NCBI GenBank assembly: GCA_018402305.1
Contig: JAGYJE010000006.1
Coordinates: 62,001-126,000, forward strand
DNA: 64,000 nt
Direction: 5' to 3'
DNA from: Puniceicoccaceae bacterium
Lineage (GTDB): Bacteria; Verrucomicrobiota; Verrucomicrobiia; Opitutales; Coraliomargaritaceae
The translations under genes were made by a program, and so were the position numbers. Under the pieces are notes generated by a model. It worked only from the letters and a program-made list of their open reading frames with translations, did not search any database and was not told the DNA's origin. Position 1 is the first letter of the stretch; every line of letters starts with the position of its first letter. Positions 49,518-60,749 of the stretch are shown here, piece after piece.

Positions 49518-49997
49518 CTACAGCACCACCACCTGCAAGCGTGAGCCGCGGGTGGCCCAGGCACAGGCCAGTTCATCCACCCACCCGCGGACACGCTGAT
49601 AATCGGCTTCGCGTTTCTTCGTCCAATAGCGCCCGTCACCGCCGACGGCCTGGCGCAAGCCGGTGATCAAGAGTAGCGCCTCGCGACTGCCTGCAAGTTT
49701 TCGCATCTCGGCCACGATTGCCTGACGTATCCAAAGTGGGCTGAAATCCTCGAGGCGGGGCACGTGCCAATGGGCAAAAGCAAGCCCAGCCGGACCACGG
49801 CTTTGCCCGAAGTGTAGCTCGAGCAGCTTGTCAACATAATCACCCAGCGCGATGTCAGCCAGGTCCTCTGGATGCTCGGCCTGGGCAAACTCGAGCGCGC
49901 GTCGGGCGTGGTCGGCCCGATCGGGGTCGGAGAGCCGCCCGAGCAGCTCGTTCAGGGTCCGCAGGGTATTGAGCGGGGCCGCGCTGTACTTAGCCAT
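49518..49997 (-). CDS. conserved-looking protein coupled to nrdR, function unknown
   Basis: 159-residue soluble protein with no family I recognise. It is mostly helical ([54 protein letters not shown]), with a central [23 protein letters not shown] and a Trp/Arg-rich end. Its start overlaps the nrdR stop by eight bases, so it is translationally coupled downstream of nrdR. I considered NusB, which sometimes follows nrdR, but the NusB sequence pattern is not visible. Confidence 0.6.
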   Translation of the reverse strand: MAKYSAAPLNTLRTLNELLGRLSDPDRADHARRALEFAQAEHPEDLADIALGDYVDKLLELHFGQSRGPAGLAFAHWHVPRLEDFSPLWIRQAIVAEMRKLAGSREALLLITGLRQAVGGDGRYWTKKREADYQRVRGWVDELACAWATRGSRLQVVVL

Positions 49998-50454
49998 TTT
50001 CAGTCGACGCTTTCAACTCGTTGATTTCCTGGGAGAGCTCCGCCAGATCATGGAAGTCCTTATAAACCGAGGCGTAGCGTACATAGGCGATCTGATCCAG
50101 ATGCCGCAGGCGCCGCATGATCTGCTCGCCGATGGCGTGGGCCGGGACCTCATGATCAAATTCCTTCTCGAGGGAGGCCAAGACATCGGCGATCAGCATT
50201 TCGATTTGCAGGACATCAATCGGCCGCTTTTCCACCGCTTTTTTAAGCCCGCCCAGCACCTTTGCCCGGTCAAAATCCTCCCGACGCCCGTCGCGTTTGA
50301 CGACCTGTAGGTCTGCCTGCATCACCTCCTCGATAGTGGTGAAGCGGTAGCCGCATTCCAGGCACTCGCGGCGACGGCGGATGGAGGTTTCGTTTTTACC
50401 CGTTCGGGTATCGAGGACCTTTGTCTCCAAAGAGGCGCATTTAGGACAACGCAT
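49990..50454 (-). CDS. nrdR: transcriptional repressor NrdR
   Basis: Represses ribonucleotide reductase genes according to ATP/dATP ratio. The 154-residue product has the N-terminal zinc ribbon [17 protein letters not shown]...[18 protein letters not shown] (two CxxC pairs) and an ATP-cone domain ([29 protein letters not shown]). The usual ending is also present ([19 protein letters not shown]). It begins two bases from the trpG stop, in the same direction. Confidence 0.98.
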   Translation of the reverse strand: MRCPKCASLETKVLDTRTGKNETSIRRRRECLECGYRFTTIEEVMQADLQVVKRDGRREDFDRAKVLGGLKKAVEKRPIDVLQIEMLIADVLASLEKEFDHEVPAHAIGEQIMRRLRHLDQIAYVRYASVYKDFHDLAELSQEINELKASTENG

Positions 50455-50456
50455 GG

Positions 50457-51020
50457 CTACAGCTTTAAAAAGTTTTCCAACATCCGCATGCCCTGCTCGG
50501 TGGCGAGGGACTCGGGATGAAACTGAACCCCCCAGAGAGGCAGCTCCTTATGGGCGAGCCCCATAATCTCGCCCGCCTCGGTCTCAGCGGTGATTTCCAG
50601 GCAGTCGGGCAGGCTGCCGCGCTCGACCAGGAGGGAGTGGTAGCGGGTGGCCCGCATCGGGTTAGGGAGGCCCTCAAAAATATCCGTATTGCGGTGCGTC
50701 ACCGGGCTGGTCTTGCCGTGCATCAAGCGCTCCGCACGCACCACCCGACCCCCGAAATGCTGGCCGATGCTCTGATGCCCGAGGCAGACCCCGAGCAGTG
50801 GCTTTTTTCCGGCAAAGGCGGCGATCATGGCAAGGCTAACGCCCGCCTCGTTGGGCGAGCAAGGCCCAGGGGAGATCATCACCCGGTCTGGATTAAGCGC
50901 CAGGGCTGCTTCCACCGTGATGGCGTTATTGCGAAAAACCTGCTGCTCTACCCCTAGCTGGCCAAAATACTGGACCAGATTGTAGGTGAAGGAGTCGAAG
51001 TTGTCGATGACGAGAAGCAT
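50457..51020 (-). CDS. trpG: anthranilate/aminodeoxychorismate synthase glutaminase subunit
   Basis: Class I glutamine amidotransferase of 187 residues that supplies ammonia for anthranilate (tryptophan) or aminodeoxychorismate (folate) synthesis. [23 protein letters not shown] starts the domain, the nucleophile cysteine is in [17 protein letters not shown], and the catalytic His-Glu pair is in [14 protein letters not shown]. One enzyme may serve both pathways (TrpG/PabA); no trpE or pabB is adjacent. trpB lies 204 bases upstream on the same strand. Confidence 0.93.
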   Translation of the reverse strand: MLLVIDNFDSFTYNLVQYFGQLGVEQQVFRNNAITVEAALALNPDRVMISPGPCSPNEAGVSLAMIAAFAGKKPLLGVCLGHQSIGQHFGGRVVRAERLMHGKTSPVTHRNTDIFEGLPNPMRATRYHSLLVERGSLPDCLEITAETEAGEIMGLAHKELPLWGVQFHPESLATEQGMRMLENFLKL

Positions 51021-51224
51021 TGAAAGGTTTCGTTTGTGCGGGAAAGTGAGTGGGGCGTGTGCGGGAATCGACGAAAAGCGGGCGCACTCAAGGGAGGGGA
51101 CGCTCCATCAAACCAAATTCATTAGAGGACGCTCCGGGGCGAAGCAACCTGTAATTCACCCAGAAACCCTCGGCCCCACAGCCAACCCGTCATTCGCAAC
51201 CCGTCATTCGCAGTCCGTCCTCCG

Positions 51225-52460
51225 TCAGCCGCCGAGCACGCGGGCGGCTTCCTGCACGTCTTTATCCCCGCGGCCGCTGAGATTGCCGATGATGATTTGA
51301 TCCGGCGACAGCTCGCGGGCCCGCTTCATCGTGTAAGCGATCCCATGCGAAGACTCCAGCGCGGGGACGATTCCCTCGATAGCACAGAGATCCTGGAAGG
51401 CTTGCAGGGCCTCGCTGTCGCTGGCATAGCCGAAGTCGATGCGCCCCTTGTCCTTGTAGTAGGCATGCTCCGGGCCGACGGCGGCGTAATCGAGCCCCGC
51501 CGAGACCGAGTGGGTCAGGTCAATCTGGCCCTCGGGGTCTTGCAGTATCCAAGTTTTGGCCCCTTGCAAAACACCAAGCTGCCCACCCTCAAAGCGCGCC
51601 GCATGGTGCCCGCGCTTGATCTCACGCCCGCCGGCCTCCACCCCGGTCAGCTTAACCTCAAGGTCTTGCAAAAAGGCGAAAAAGATACCGATCGCATTGG
51701 AGCCGCCGCCGACGCAGGCGGTGACTTCGTCGGGCAAACGCCCTTCTTTTTCCAAAATCTGGCGGCGGCACTCCTCCCCGATGACCCGGTGGAAGTCACG
51801 CACCATCATGGGAAAGGGGTGTGAGCCGAGGGCCGAGCCAATAATGTAGTGGGTGGTGCGGACGTTGGTCACCCAATCCCGCATGGCCTCGTTGACCGCC
51901 TCCTTAAGGGTCCGCTGTCCGGCCGTGACGGCGCGTACTTCCGCGCCGCAGAGCCGCATGCGGTAGACGTTGAGGGACTGGCGCCGCATGTCCTCCTCGC
52001 CCATGTAAATGACACACTCAAAGCCCATCTTGGCGCAGATGGCTGCTGTCGCGATGCCATGCTGGCCGGCACCGGTCTCGGCAATAATACGCTGCTTGCC
52101 CATACGCTTGGCGAGCAGCGCCTGGCCGAGCGCGTTGTTGATCTTGTGCGCACCCGTGTGAAGCAAATCCTCCCGCTTGAGGTAAATCTTCGCCCCGCCG
52201 CAGTGCTCCGTCAGCCGGTCGGCAAAGTAGAGATTCGTCGGGCGCCCGGCGAACTCTCGGAGTTGAGCATCCAGTTCTTTCTGAAATGCGGGGTCCCGAC
52301 GCGCGGCCTTATAGGCCTCGGTCAGTTCGAAAAGGGGTGTCATCAGCGTCTCGGGCACATACATCCCGCCGTAAGGCCCAAAGTGCCCCCGTGCATCGGG
52401 GAGCTCCGTCGGGTCCAGCTCGAGTTCGCTTGTCGCGGTGGGCAGGGTTTGCATGGTCAT
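51225..52460 (-). CDS. trpB: tryptophan synthase beta chain
   Basis: Condenses indole and serine to tryptophan using pyridoxal phosphate. The 411-residue product matches TrpB1. [22 protein letters not shown] precedes [29 protein letters not shown], where the lysine of HTGAHKIN binds [25 protein letters not shown] and [11 protein letters not shown] complete the set. No trpA follows within the window, so the alpha subunit must be elsewhere. kdsB lies 23 bases upstream in the same direction. Confidence 0.98.
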   Translation of the reverse strand: MTMQTLPTATSELELDPTELPDARGHFGPYGGMYVPETLMTPLFELTEAYKAARRDPAFQKELDAQLREFAGRPTNLYFADRLTEHCGGAKIYLKREDLLHTGAHKINNALGQALLAKRMGKQRIIAETGAGQHGIATAAICAKMGFECVIYMGEEDMRRQSLNVYRMRLCGAEVRAVTAGQRTLKEAVNEAMRDWVTNVRTTHYIIGSALGSHPFPMMVRDFHRVIGEECRRQILEKEGRLPDEVTACVGGGSNAIGIFFAFLQDLEVKLTGVEAGGREIKRGHHAARFEGGQLGVLQGAKTWILQDPEGQIDLTHSVSAGLDYAAVGPEHAYYKDKGRIDFGYASDSEALQAFQDLCAIEGIVPALESSHGIAYTMKRARELSPDQIIIGNLSGRGDKDVQEAARVLGG

Positions 52461-52483
52461 GACTTAATACGGTTGCGGGAGTC

Positions 52484-53233
52484 TCACTTTGTCAAGCTGG
52501 CTTCGAACTCGGCACTATCCGCCGGCGTATCGATGCCGATCGTGGCCTGCCCGGTGATGCCAACGTAAATCCGGTAGCCGTGCTCCATCGCCCGGAGTTG
52601 CTCCAGCTTTTCAACCTGCTCGAGAAAGCCCGGCTCCAACCCGGAGAAGGCCTCCAGGAAGTCCGCACGGTAGGCGTAGAGACCGAGATGCCGGTAGCAG
52701 GGGTGCTCCGCGAGCCAAGCTGCATCGACCTGCCCCCCGGAATCGCGGGCAAAGGGAATCGGTGAGCGCGAAAAATAAAGCGCGTAGCCCGCCCGGTCGC
52801 GCACCACTTTGACTTGGTTGGGGTTCCGCAGGTCCTTGGCCTCGCGGAATCGCACCGCCAGGGTGGCCACCGACGCCGTCCCTTCGAGCCCGGCGGCCAG
52901 CGCCCGGATTTGCTCACCCGTAACGAGCGGCTCATCGCCCTGCACATTGATCACCACCGCCGCGCCGACCGTTTTGTTCGCCTCCGCCAAACGGTCCGTC
53001 CCGCTCGGGTGGTCCGCGCGGGTGCGTACTGCTTGAAAGCCCGCCCCTTCGAGACAACGCTCCAGCGCGTCATCGTCGACCGCAAAGTAGAGCGGGTATT
53101 CCGGTGCGACTGCGCGAATCCGCTCAGCCGTCCAAAGGATGATGGGCTTCCCCCGCACCTCATGAAGGAGCTTGCGCGGAAAGCGCGTCGAAGCGAGACG
53201 GGCGGGGACGATTATGGCGGCATTCTTTGACAT
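52484..53233 (-). CDS. kdsB: 3-deoxy-manno-octulosonate cytidylyltransferase
   Basis: Activates Kdo to CMP-Kdo for the lipopolysaccharide inner core. The 249-residue product starts [30 protein letters not shown], the nucleotidyltransferase signature. [28 protein letters not shown] and [12 protein letters not shown] follow, and then [15 protein letters not shown]...[18 protein letters not shown] 53233 fits the family N-terminus; a run of three ATGs seven codons upstream is an alternative. It is divergent from the rhodanese gene by some 30 bases. Confidence 0.96.
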   Translation of the reverse strand: MSKNAAIIVPARLASTRFPRKLLHEVRGKPIILWTAERIRAVAPEYPLYFAVDDDALERCLEGAGFQAVRTRADHPSGTDRLAEANKTVGAAVVINVQGDEPLVTGEQIRALAAGLEGTASVATLAVRFREAKDLRNPNQVKVVRDRAGYALYFSRSPIPFARDSGGQVDAAWLAEHPCYRHLGLYAYRADFLEAFSGLEPGFLEQVEKLEQLRAMEHGYRIYVGITGQATIGIDTPADSAEFEASLTK

Positions 53234-53263
53234 TTCCCCGACAATCATCATCAAACTTGCCCA

Positions 53264-53584
53264 ATGAACAAGGAAATCAGTGCAGCGGATGCCTCAAATT
53301 TGCGGCAAAACAACAAAGAGGCCGTATTTCTCGATGTCCGGGAGGTCTCGGAACTGGCGATCTGCCGGATCGACGGGGCGCTCCACATCCCCATGGGCCA
53401 GATCCCGGAACGCGTCGATGCACTGCCGAAGGAAGGCCCCCTGGTGGTTTTTTGTCATCACGGCATGCGCAGTATGCAGGTGTTGAACTTCCTCGAGGCG
53501 AAGGGATTTGCAAACGTGCTGAACCTGCAGGGCGGCATTCATGCGTGGGCGGAGGCAGTTGACCCGAGCATGCCTCGCTACTAG
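53264..53584 (+). CDS. single-domain rhodanese
   Basis: 106-residue sulfurtransferase-fold protein. [32 protein letters not shown] is the rhodanese front. The active-site loop [36 protein letters not shown] has the catalytic cysteine and the CxxGxRS pattern. It resembles GlpE-type and MoeB-C-terminal rhodaneses. The sulfur donor is unknown. It is not coupled to the suf genes. Confidence 0.93.
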   Translation: MNKEISAADASNLRQNNKEAVFLDVREVSELAICRIDGALHIPMGQIPERVDALPKEGPLVVFCHHGMRSMQVLNFLEAKGFANVLNLQGGIHAWAEAVDPSMPRY

Positions 53585-53615
53585 CTAACGAGTGATCCGC
53601 CTCCGGCGGAATTCC

Positions 53616-54527
53616 TCAAAACGTGTCGGCTTGCCCCTTTGAGGGAGGTGGTATCTCCGCCCGAAAGGGTGTCAAGGTCTCCGGCCTCGGGGCATATTCG
53701 ATGATCACGGGCCTCGGGCCACCCTTCCCCAAGGAAGCGGCACGCTCTTGCTCTGGACCCAAGACGGGGGATGCCACCGAGTCGATGCGCGGCAGGTACA
53801 GTTCTATTCGGTTCGCAGCTGCCTGTGCCTTTTCTCGCCGGGTTAAAAACGCCTCAAAAGTCTCCTGGTCATTCTCGGTCACCTCAACCACGTTGATTCC
53901 CGGATTCGCCCATCCGCCCGCTCCGGAGAGGCGCTGACCTGCGCGAAGCGCGTAGTTCAATCCCCGCTGGTCGGTAAAACGAACGCGGCCCACACTGCAG
54001 GCAAGCTCAAAGTTGAATATGCCACTGCGCTGATCGAAGGCAATGCGCATCTGCCAAAGTGCCCGGTCGGCTGTGATTCGACCCAAGGGTGTTTCCACCG
54101 CAAGCTGAGACGCTTCATTGAGTTCGCGAGTATCCATGCAGAGGTGACCGGAGCGAAAACTGAAAAGCATCCGGCTCCGATTATCCTCCCGCAGCGTCAT
54201 CGCCTGCGGACCGTCTTCCGCCAGTTTCGTTTGCTCAAAACGCTCGACTCCGAATTCTCCCGGCCCCGACAGCTGCAGAAACATACCGTTCGACGCACTC
54301 AACACTACCGCCGCCCCCGAATCTGCACGACAGGAGAATCGCCCCCCGAGACCAAAGGGCAGATCGGGATGACTCACCGCAAGATCCGTAGCACCCAACT
54401 CGGAAAAGCGCACCCCATCACTGATTTCGTGAACGAGGAAACTCCCCTGTATCCAGCCGGATGCATTCCCCCAAACGTTGGAGAGCGTAAGCAGAAAAAC
54501 AATTAATTTAAGGCAGCTTCGTTTCAC
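53616..54527 (-). CDS. exported FecR-domain-like protein
   Basis: Predicted 303-residue periplasmic protein with a signal peptide (KLIVFLLTLSNVWG). The middle has a FecR-like beta pattern: FSELGATDLAVSHPDLPFGLGGRFSCRADSGAAVVLSASNGMFLQLSGPGEFGVERF. This is often found in Verrucomicrobia and near exosortase or polysaccharide genes. The tail is proline-rich. GTG start and the stop of the upstream ligase gene share GTGA, so the two are translationally coupled. Confidence 0.65.
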   Translation of the reverse strand: MKRSCLKLIVFLLTLSNVWGNASGWIQGSFLVHEISDGVRFSELGATDLAVSHPDLPFGLGGRFSCRADSGAAVVLSASNGMFLQLSGPGEFGVERFEQTKLAEDGPQAMTLREDNRSRMLFSFRSGHLCMDTRELNEASQLAVETPLGRITADRALWQMRIAFDQRSGIFNFELACSVGRVRFTDQRGLNYALRAGQRLSGAGGWANPGINVVEVTENDQETFEAFLTRREKAQAAANRIELYLPRIDSVASPVLGPEQERAASLGKGGPRPVIIEYAPRPETLTPFRAEIPPPSKGQADTF

Positions 54528-56476
54528 AGGATTCGTAGTTTCTGTTCCAGCCGGCGGGCCACTCCATCCTCGGGATTGATTTCCAGCGCCCGCTCGACAT
54601 AACGGAGCGCCGCTTCCCGACGGGCGGCATCAATCCCAATGAAGGCCGCGTAAAAATAGTGCGCCTGCCCGCTGTTGGGTGCCATTTCAATCGCTTTCAG
54701 TAAGTTGGCTTCGGCCTCCTCGAGCTCGGCGTTGTAGGCCTGAGCCACTCCCAGCTGCGCCCACCCACGCCAATACTGCGGGCTCAGCTCCGTCGCTCGC
54801 CGCGCGCTGGCCACGGCCCGCACACCGTGCGCCTCAAACCCGGCCGGACTTCTGAAATAAAGCTGGCACAATGCCGAACTTAGCCCAAGCCAGGCATCGA
54901 CATTTTTAGGATCGGCCTCCAGCGCCGACTCGTAGTTCAGAATCACACTGTTCAGCAGCTCAGCATTGCCCGACAGGTGGACCTGCCTGGCAATCAATTG
55001 GTCGAGTTCCTGACTCGCCCTTAACTCCAACCCGTGCGACTCAAGCCGGCCGTGGGTGATTTCGTAAATAGCAAAACCGGCGGCGAATGCCAGCCCACAA
55101 TAAGCCATTCGGAGCGGAAGCCCCCGACCCGGAGATGGCTGCTTTGGAAAACTGGCCTTTGTCAGAATGGACAGAAGCAACACACCGTAAAGGAGCATCG
55201 CCGGCACATGAAGGACAAAGGTGGTCGCCATGCAAAGAGCAAAGCCGAGAAAGCCCGTCAGCCCGAGCGTAAGAAAAAATCGCGTCGGGGGCATAACCAC
55301 CGCCCCCTCGTTTTGCAGCTTCAAGCCAAAGGGCTGCTGACGCCATACCTGCCATGCTTTCCAGACGATAAAGAGCACCGGCAGTCCGAATAAAATGATC
55401 CCGGCGATCCCCAGCTGGCTGAGAATCAGCAGGTAGTCGTTGTGCGGGCTCTCCGGCGTTTTCGCAAGCGAAACCCGCGGGCTTTGCTCAAATGCCGAAC
55501 CGTACGCACCCGCCCCCACGCCCTGCAGCGGGTGCTCTGCTGCCATCGCGAGGGCTTCCCCCCAAAGCACCAAGCGCAGGCCTTCGCCATCTTCTGCGAG
55601 GGCTCGGACGAGCCCGCGCTCAAAGAGTGGGTGGAAGGAGACCGTCAAGAGCAGCGCCGCCCCAACAGCGGCTGCCCCAAGCGCCGAGAGCAGAAAACGC
55701 TGCCGAAGCTTCCGATAACAAAACCAGGGAACCGCGCCGACCAACAAAACCAAAAGCACCCCGGCCCAGTAAACCTGCGTCATAGCCACCGTGGCCATGA
55801 CCACCAGTGCGATATAAAAAAACAAAACACGCAGAATCTTCGGCAAGCGGCGGACGGCTGCTAAAGTTAACAGCACCGGAAGGAAGACCAGCAAGAAAGC
55901 CGCCAGGGTGAACGGATCCGCGAAGACGCCCGTAGCCTGTCCAAAGTAGCGCTCCGGCAAAACAAGCTGAAACTCCGTAAAGGCCCCCGTGATCCTGCCG
56001 GGATCATGAAAAAACTGGTAACAGCCGTTGAAAACAGCAAGCAGCACGGGAAAGAAACTGATGAGCAAAAGCGCCCAGAGATGCGCCCGCGTCTCCACAT
56101 CATTACAGAGCACCCACAAGACAACGAAAGCCTGTAGCGCATAAATCAACTCATGCCAGCCCAACCAAGGCACCGGCGTGATATAGAGGACACTGATCAG
56201 TAACCAAGCCAGCGCGGGAAGGAACCAGAGCGGCGTGAAACTTAGCCGATGCGAGCGCTTGCGGTTAACGAGCAGCCGAATCCCATGCAACCCAAGCAAC
56301 AAGCTATAGAGCGACAATAAAACGACTTGGGTGTCCGGCAGAACCCCTCCGAGGTGAACCGTCGTCAGGACAATGATGGCCCCCAGGCAAAACGTGATCA
56401 GCCAATCCAGAAAATTAGCCCAGCTGAGCTTACTGAAAAACCCTACGTTTCCTTTTTTATCAATGATTGTGGACAT
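54524..56476 (-). CDS. O-antigen ligase/polymerase family protein with C-terminal TPRs
   Basis: 650-residue inner-membrane protein with about eleven to twelve hydrophobic segments (residues 15-450). The Wzy_C/WaaL-type loop is present: LQGVGAGAYGSAFEQSPRV...PESPHNDYLLILSQLGIAGIILFGLPV, in which the HND..L...QLG motif is diagnostic. The last 160 residues are tetratricopeptide repeats (NYESALEADPKNVDAWLGLSSAL, RATELSPQYWRGWAQLGVAQAY, LLKAIEMAPNSGQAHYFYA, YVERALEINPEDGVARR). It probably polymerises or ligates surface polysaccharide. It shares an exopolysaccharide context with the EpsI-like gene on the other strand. Confidence 0.85.
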   Translation of the reverse strand: MSTIIDKKGNVGFFSKLSWANFLDWLITFCLGAIIVLTTVHLGGVLPDTQVVLLSLYSLLLGLHGIRLLVNRKRSHRLSFTPLWFLPALAWLLISVLYITPVPWLGWHELIYALQAFVVLWVLCNDVETRAHLWALLLISFFPVLLAVFNGCYQFFHDPGRITGAFTEFQLVLPERYFGQATGVFADPFTLAAFLLVFLPVLLTLAAVRRLPKILRVLFFYIALVVMATVAMTQVYWAGVLLVLLVGAVPWFCYRKLRQRFLLSALGAAAVGAALLLTVSFHPLFERGLVRALAEDGEGLRLVLWGEALAMAAEHPLQGVGAGAYGSAFEQSPRVSLAKTPESPHNDYLLILSQLGIAGIILFGLPVLFIVWKAWQVWRQQPFGLKLQNEGAVVMPPTRFFLTLGLTGFLGFALCMATTFVLHVPAMLLYGVLLLSILTKASFPKQPSPGRGLPLRMAYCGLAFAAGFAIYEITHGRLESHGLELRASQELDQLIARQVHLSGNAELLNSVILNYESALEADPKNVDAWLGLSSALCQLYFRSPAGFEAHGVRAVASARRATELSPQYWRGWAQLGVAQAYNAELEEAEANLLKAIEMAPNSGQAHYFYAAFIGIDAARREAALRYVERALEINPEDGVARRLEQKLRIL

Positions 56477-56612
56477 GGATCACTCACGAGACGGGCGAAT
56501 TTTTCCAGCCTAGGCAATAGACTGTTGCCACTCAGGCAACTCCTTAATTTCCTTATATATTGACCATTCCCGATGAACTTATATCGCTCACCAAGGTCGC
56601 TTTCGTTCTGTT

Positions 56613-57308
56613 ATGAAAAAATCACTCCTCATTATTGCCGCAGCCATTCTGCTCAGCGCCCTCTCTTTGCGCGCTTACTTCGCACTCATCCCGCCCCCGG
56701 AGGCAAGCCTCGAAGCACCGATTGCCACCATTGTCCCCGAGGTTCTCAACGGGTGGACAATCCGCGACCTTGACATGGCCGAGTCCCCGGAATCCAGCGC
56801 CCGCATCAGTGAGTTCCTGAATTTTGACGACGCTTTATTTCGCGTCTTTGAACGCGGCGACACCTTTATTGGCCTCTATATTGCCTACTGGACTCCCGGA
56901 AAAGCCTCCTACCGCTGGGCCGGTGCCCATACGCCGGACACCTGCTGGGTGCTCAACGGATGGACCTGCCTCGAACGCGAATACAGCATCCCTTTTGCTC
57001 ATGAGGCGACCACCTTCCAGCCCGCTGAGTTTGGCGTCTACGTAAAAGACGGCTCCGCACAAAACGTTTACTTCTGGCACCTGGTCGGCGGCGAGGCCTT
57101 TGGCTACGAGCAACAGGGCACACCCAATATTTTTGCGGCCCTCATCGACATCCAGAAGCATGGCCTCAACCTGCGCGAAGAGCAGTTCTTTATCCGCCTA
57201 TCCAGCAATAAAACACTCGATGAACTCAAGCGGATGGAGGGTTTTGATGCGATTCTCGACAGCCTCAGCGAGCTCGGCTTGGCCAAGCAAAACCAGGTTC
57301 TTCCCTAA
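56613..57308 (+). CDS. EpsI-domain exosortase-associated protein
   Basis: 231-residue protein with an N-terminal hydrophobic anchor (KKSLLIIAAAILLSALSLRAYFALI). The EpsI core follows: LNGWTIRDLDM, YIAYWTPGKASYRWAGAHTPDTCWVLNGWTC and NVYFWHLVGGEAFGYE. EpsI domains accompany exosortases that process PEP-CTERM proteins, often near exopolysaccharide genes. No exosortase is in the window, so it must be elsewhere. It is divergent from the ligase gene. Confidence 0.75.
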   Translation: MKKSLLIIAAAILLSALSLRAYFALIPPPEASLEAPIATIVPEVLNGWTIRDLDMAESPESSARISEFLNFDDALFRVFERGDTFIGLYIAYWTPGKASYRWAGAHTPDTCWVLNGWTCLEREYSIPFAHEATTFQPAEFGVYVKDGSAQNVYFWHLVGGEAFGYEQQGTPNIFAALIDIQKHGLNLREEQFFIRLSSNKTLDELKRMEGFDAILDSLSELGLAKQNQVLP

Positions 57309-57361
57309 TAGCACTTCAAAGAATTCTTAGAAGTGCGAGTACTCGGACATCAGGAATAAAA

Positions 57362-57390
57362 AAACCGGCCACTCGCAGGGAGTGGCCGGT
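57362..57390 (-). terminator. strong terminator hairpin for the amtB-glnB operon
   Basis: AACCGGCCACTC (57362-57373) pairs fully with GAGTGGCCGGTT (57379-57390) around a five-base loop. Reading leftward, the minus strand runs into TTTTTTTATT (57352-57361), giving an intrinsic terminator for amtB-glnB transcripts. A second dyad (GCACTTC/GAAGTGC, 57311-57337) lies near the end of the EpsI-like gene. A third, GC-rich hairpin (TTCAGCCCC/GGGGCTGAA, about 57449-57475) lies just after the glnB stop. Confidence 0.8.
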
Positions 57391-57486
57391 TCGTTTCGAT
57401 CGATCTGAGAGGTGTTTTCCGCTCTATTGAGCCGATCAGCCCATTCTTTCAGCCCCGTCCCAGGGGGGGCTGAAAGGGGAGGGACT

Positions 57487-59333
<1,847 letters not shown>

Positions 59334-59543
59334 TATGTTGTTCTAGTTAGGTTGATTGCTTTGTCGTTTAGGAATTGAAATCGCAGCGTTTTAAAACCAC
59401 GAGCGTTGCGCAGACGTGCGAACGTGTTTGAACCTAGCAGTCGCTATGCCAAATCAGTCGACTTACCTTAAACCCCTCTGAGCTTGCCTGCAGGTCAAAC
59501 CCCTAAATTACGCTTATTAATCCCCATCAACACTTTAAGAAAC

Positions 59544-59570
59544 TTGTGCTTTTTTGTAAAATTTGCACAA
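59544..59570. promoter_or_regulatory. inverted repeat upstream of amtB
   Basis: TTGTGC (59544-59549) and GCACAA (59565-59570) form a dyad with a 15-base AT-rich spacer in the 273-base gap between amtB and the upstream permease gene. It may be a nitrogen-control operator or a weak terminator of the permease gene. Nearer to amtB, at about 59408-59432, the minus strand reads TCGCACGTCTGCGCA, a poor match to a sigma-54 site. Confidence 0.3.
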
Positions 59571-59606
59571 CCTTGAAGTTTGAGCCAAATTACGAACCGA
59601 ACGCAG

Positions 59607-60683
59607 CTAGTTTTCCTCTGTGGTCGACGTTCGCCGCTGCCCTGCCACGCCACTGCCCACCTGGCCATTGCCGGAGAGAAGAACCGCCACGGGCCGGGTG
59701 GCCGGGAAGTAAGAGCAGACGATCATGATGATCACCGTAATCGGCACGCAGAGAAACATACCCGGGATACCCCAAATCGACCCCCACAGTCCCAGTGACA
59801 ACAGTATCACGATGGGGCTCAGATTCAGCCGGTTCCCCATCAGCCGGGGCTCCAGCAGGCTGCCGATAGAGAACTGCACGGCTGTAAGCACGGAAATGGT
59901 CACGATGAAGGGCCCCAGAGTGTCGAACTGGACCAGTGTGAGGAGGGAGGGAAAGGCGGTCGCGATGATCGATCCGATGGTCGGAATAAAGTTCAGTAAA
60001 AAAATCAAAACCGCCCAGAAGCTGGCAAAATCAACCCCCACAATTTTCAAAACGAGATAACTGAGTACGCCGGTCGCGGCACTGGTCAGAACCTTGATCC
60101 CAACATAGGTGCGTATATCCGCACGCATTTTGCCGATCATCTCGAAGGCATCTGCCTGCCGCTGTGGATCCCGCACGATGGCCTTTATTTTATTGGGAAA
60201 GGTGCGCTGCTCCAAGAGGAGAAAAATGAGGTAGACGATGATGATTCCCGTATTACTCACAAGTGCCCGCACGGTTGCCCCAAAACTCTGCAAGTAGGCA
60301 CCAAAATCAAGCCGCTTGAGAATCTCCTGGATATTGGGCACCTCTTCCACACCGACCCAGCTGTACCACTGATAGATCAGCTTCTCCAGATTCTGCTGAT
60401 AGTCGGGCGCGACGCGGATGACGCTTTGTATGTTGATCGTGATCAACTGAACGAGGTAGGTCAGCGAAAGTAAAATCACCGCGATGGCCAGAACCATCGC
60501 CACCGGCCCCGGCACGGTAAAGCGGCCCACCCGCAAAGCGCCGATGGCGTGGGCCAGTATGCTGATAAGGTAGGCCACCGCGCCGGCTATAACAAGCGGC
60601 AGGAGCAGGGATTGGCCGATGTAGAGGAGGAAGAAAGTCAGAAATACTATGACCATCCCCATGGCGATTTTTTGAACTCTCAT
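59607..60683 (-). CDS. AI-2E family permease
   Basis: 358-residue membrane protein with about seven to eight hydrophobic segments. KIAMGMVIVFLTFFLLYIGQSLLLPLVIAGAVAYLISILAHA opens it. TGVLSYLVLKIVGVDFASFWAVLIFLLNFIPTIGSIIATAFPSLLTLVQF and LEPRLMGNRLNLSPIVILLSLGLWGSIWGIPGMFLCVPITVIIMI are the core signatures of the AI-2E (TqsA/PerM/YdiK) family. Substrates of the family vary (quorum signal, Na+/H+ exchange, sporulation), so no substrate is given. Confidence 0.93.
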   Translation of the reverse strand: MRVQKIAMGMVIVFLTFFLLYIGQSLLLPLVIAGAVAYLISILAHAIGALRVGRFTVPGPVAMVLAIAVILLSLTYLVQLITINIQSVIRVAPDYQQNLEKLIYQWYSWVGVEEVPNIQEILKRLDFGAYLQSFGATVRALVSNTGIIIVYLIFLLLEQRTFPNKIKAIVRDPQRQADAFEMIGKMRADIRTYVGIKVLTSAATGVLSYLVLKIVGVDFASFWAVLIFLLNFIPTIGSIIATAFPSLLTLVQFDTLGPFIVTISVLTAVQFSIGSLLEPRLMGNRLNLSPIVILLSLGLWGSIWGIPGMFLCVPITVIIMIVCSYFPATRPVAVLLSGNGQVGSGVAGQRRTSTTEEN

Positions 60684-60749
60684 AATTTAAAATTTTTCGG
60701 AGCGCTTCGAGCCAGGACGCTTCACCCCGGTCAGCACAGCCACCGATCC

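Noticed and set aside
49518..49997. NusB assignment for the protein after nrdR
   Set aside because: Position would fit, but the NusB N-terminal pattern and later conserved residues are not visible.
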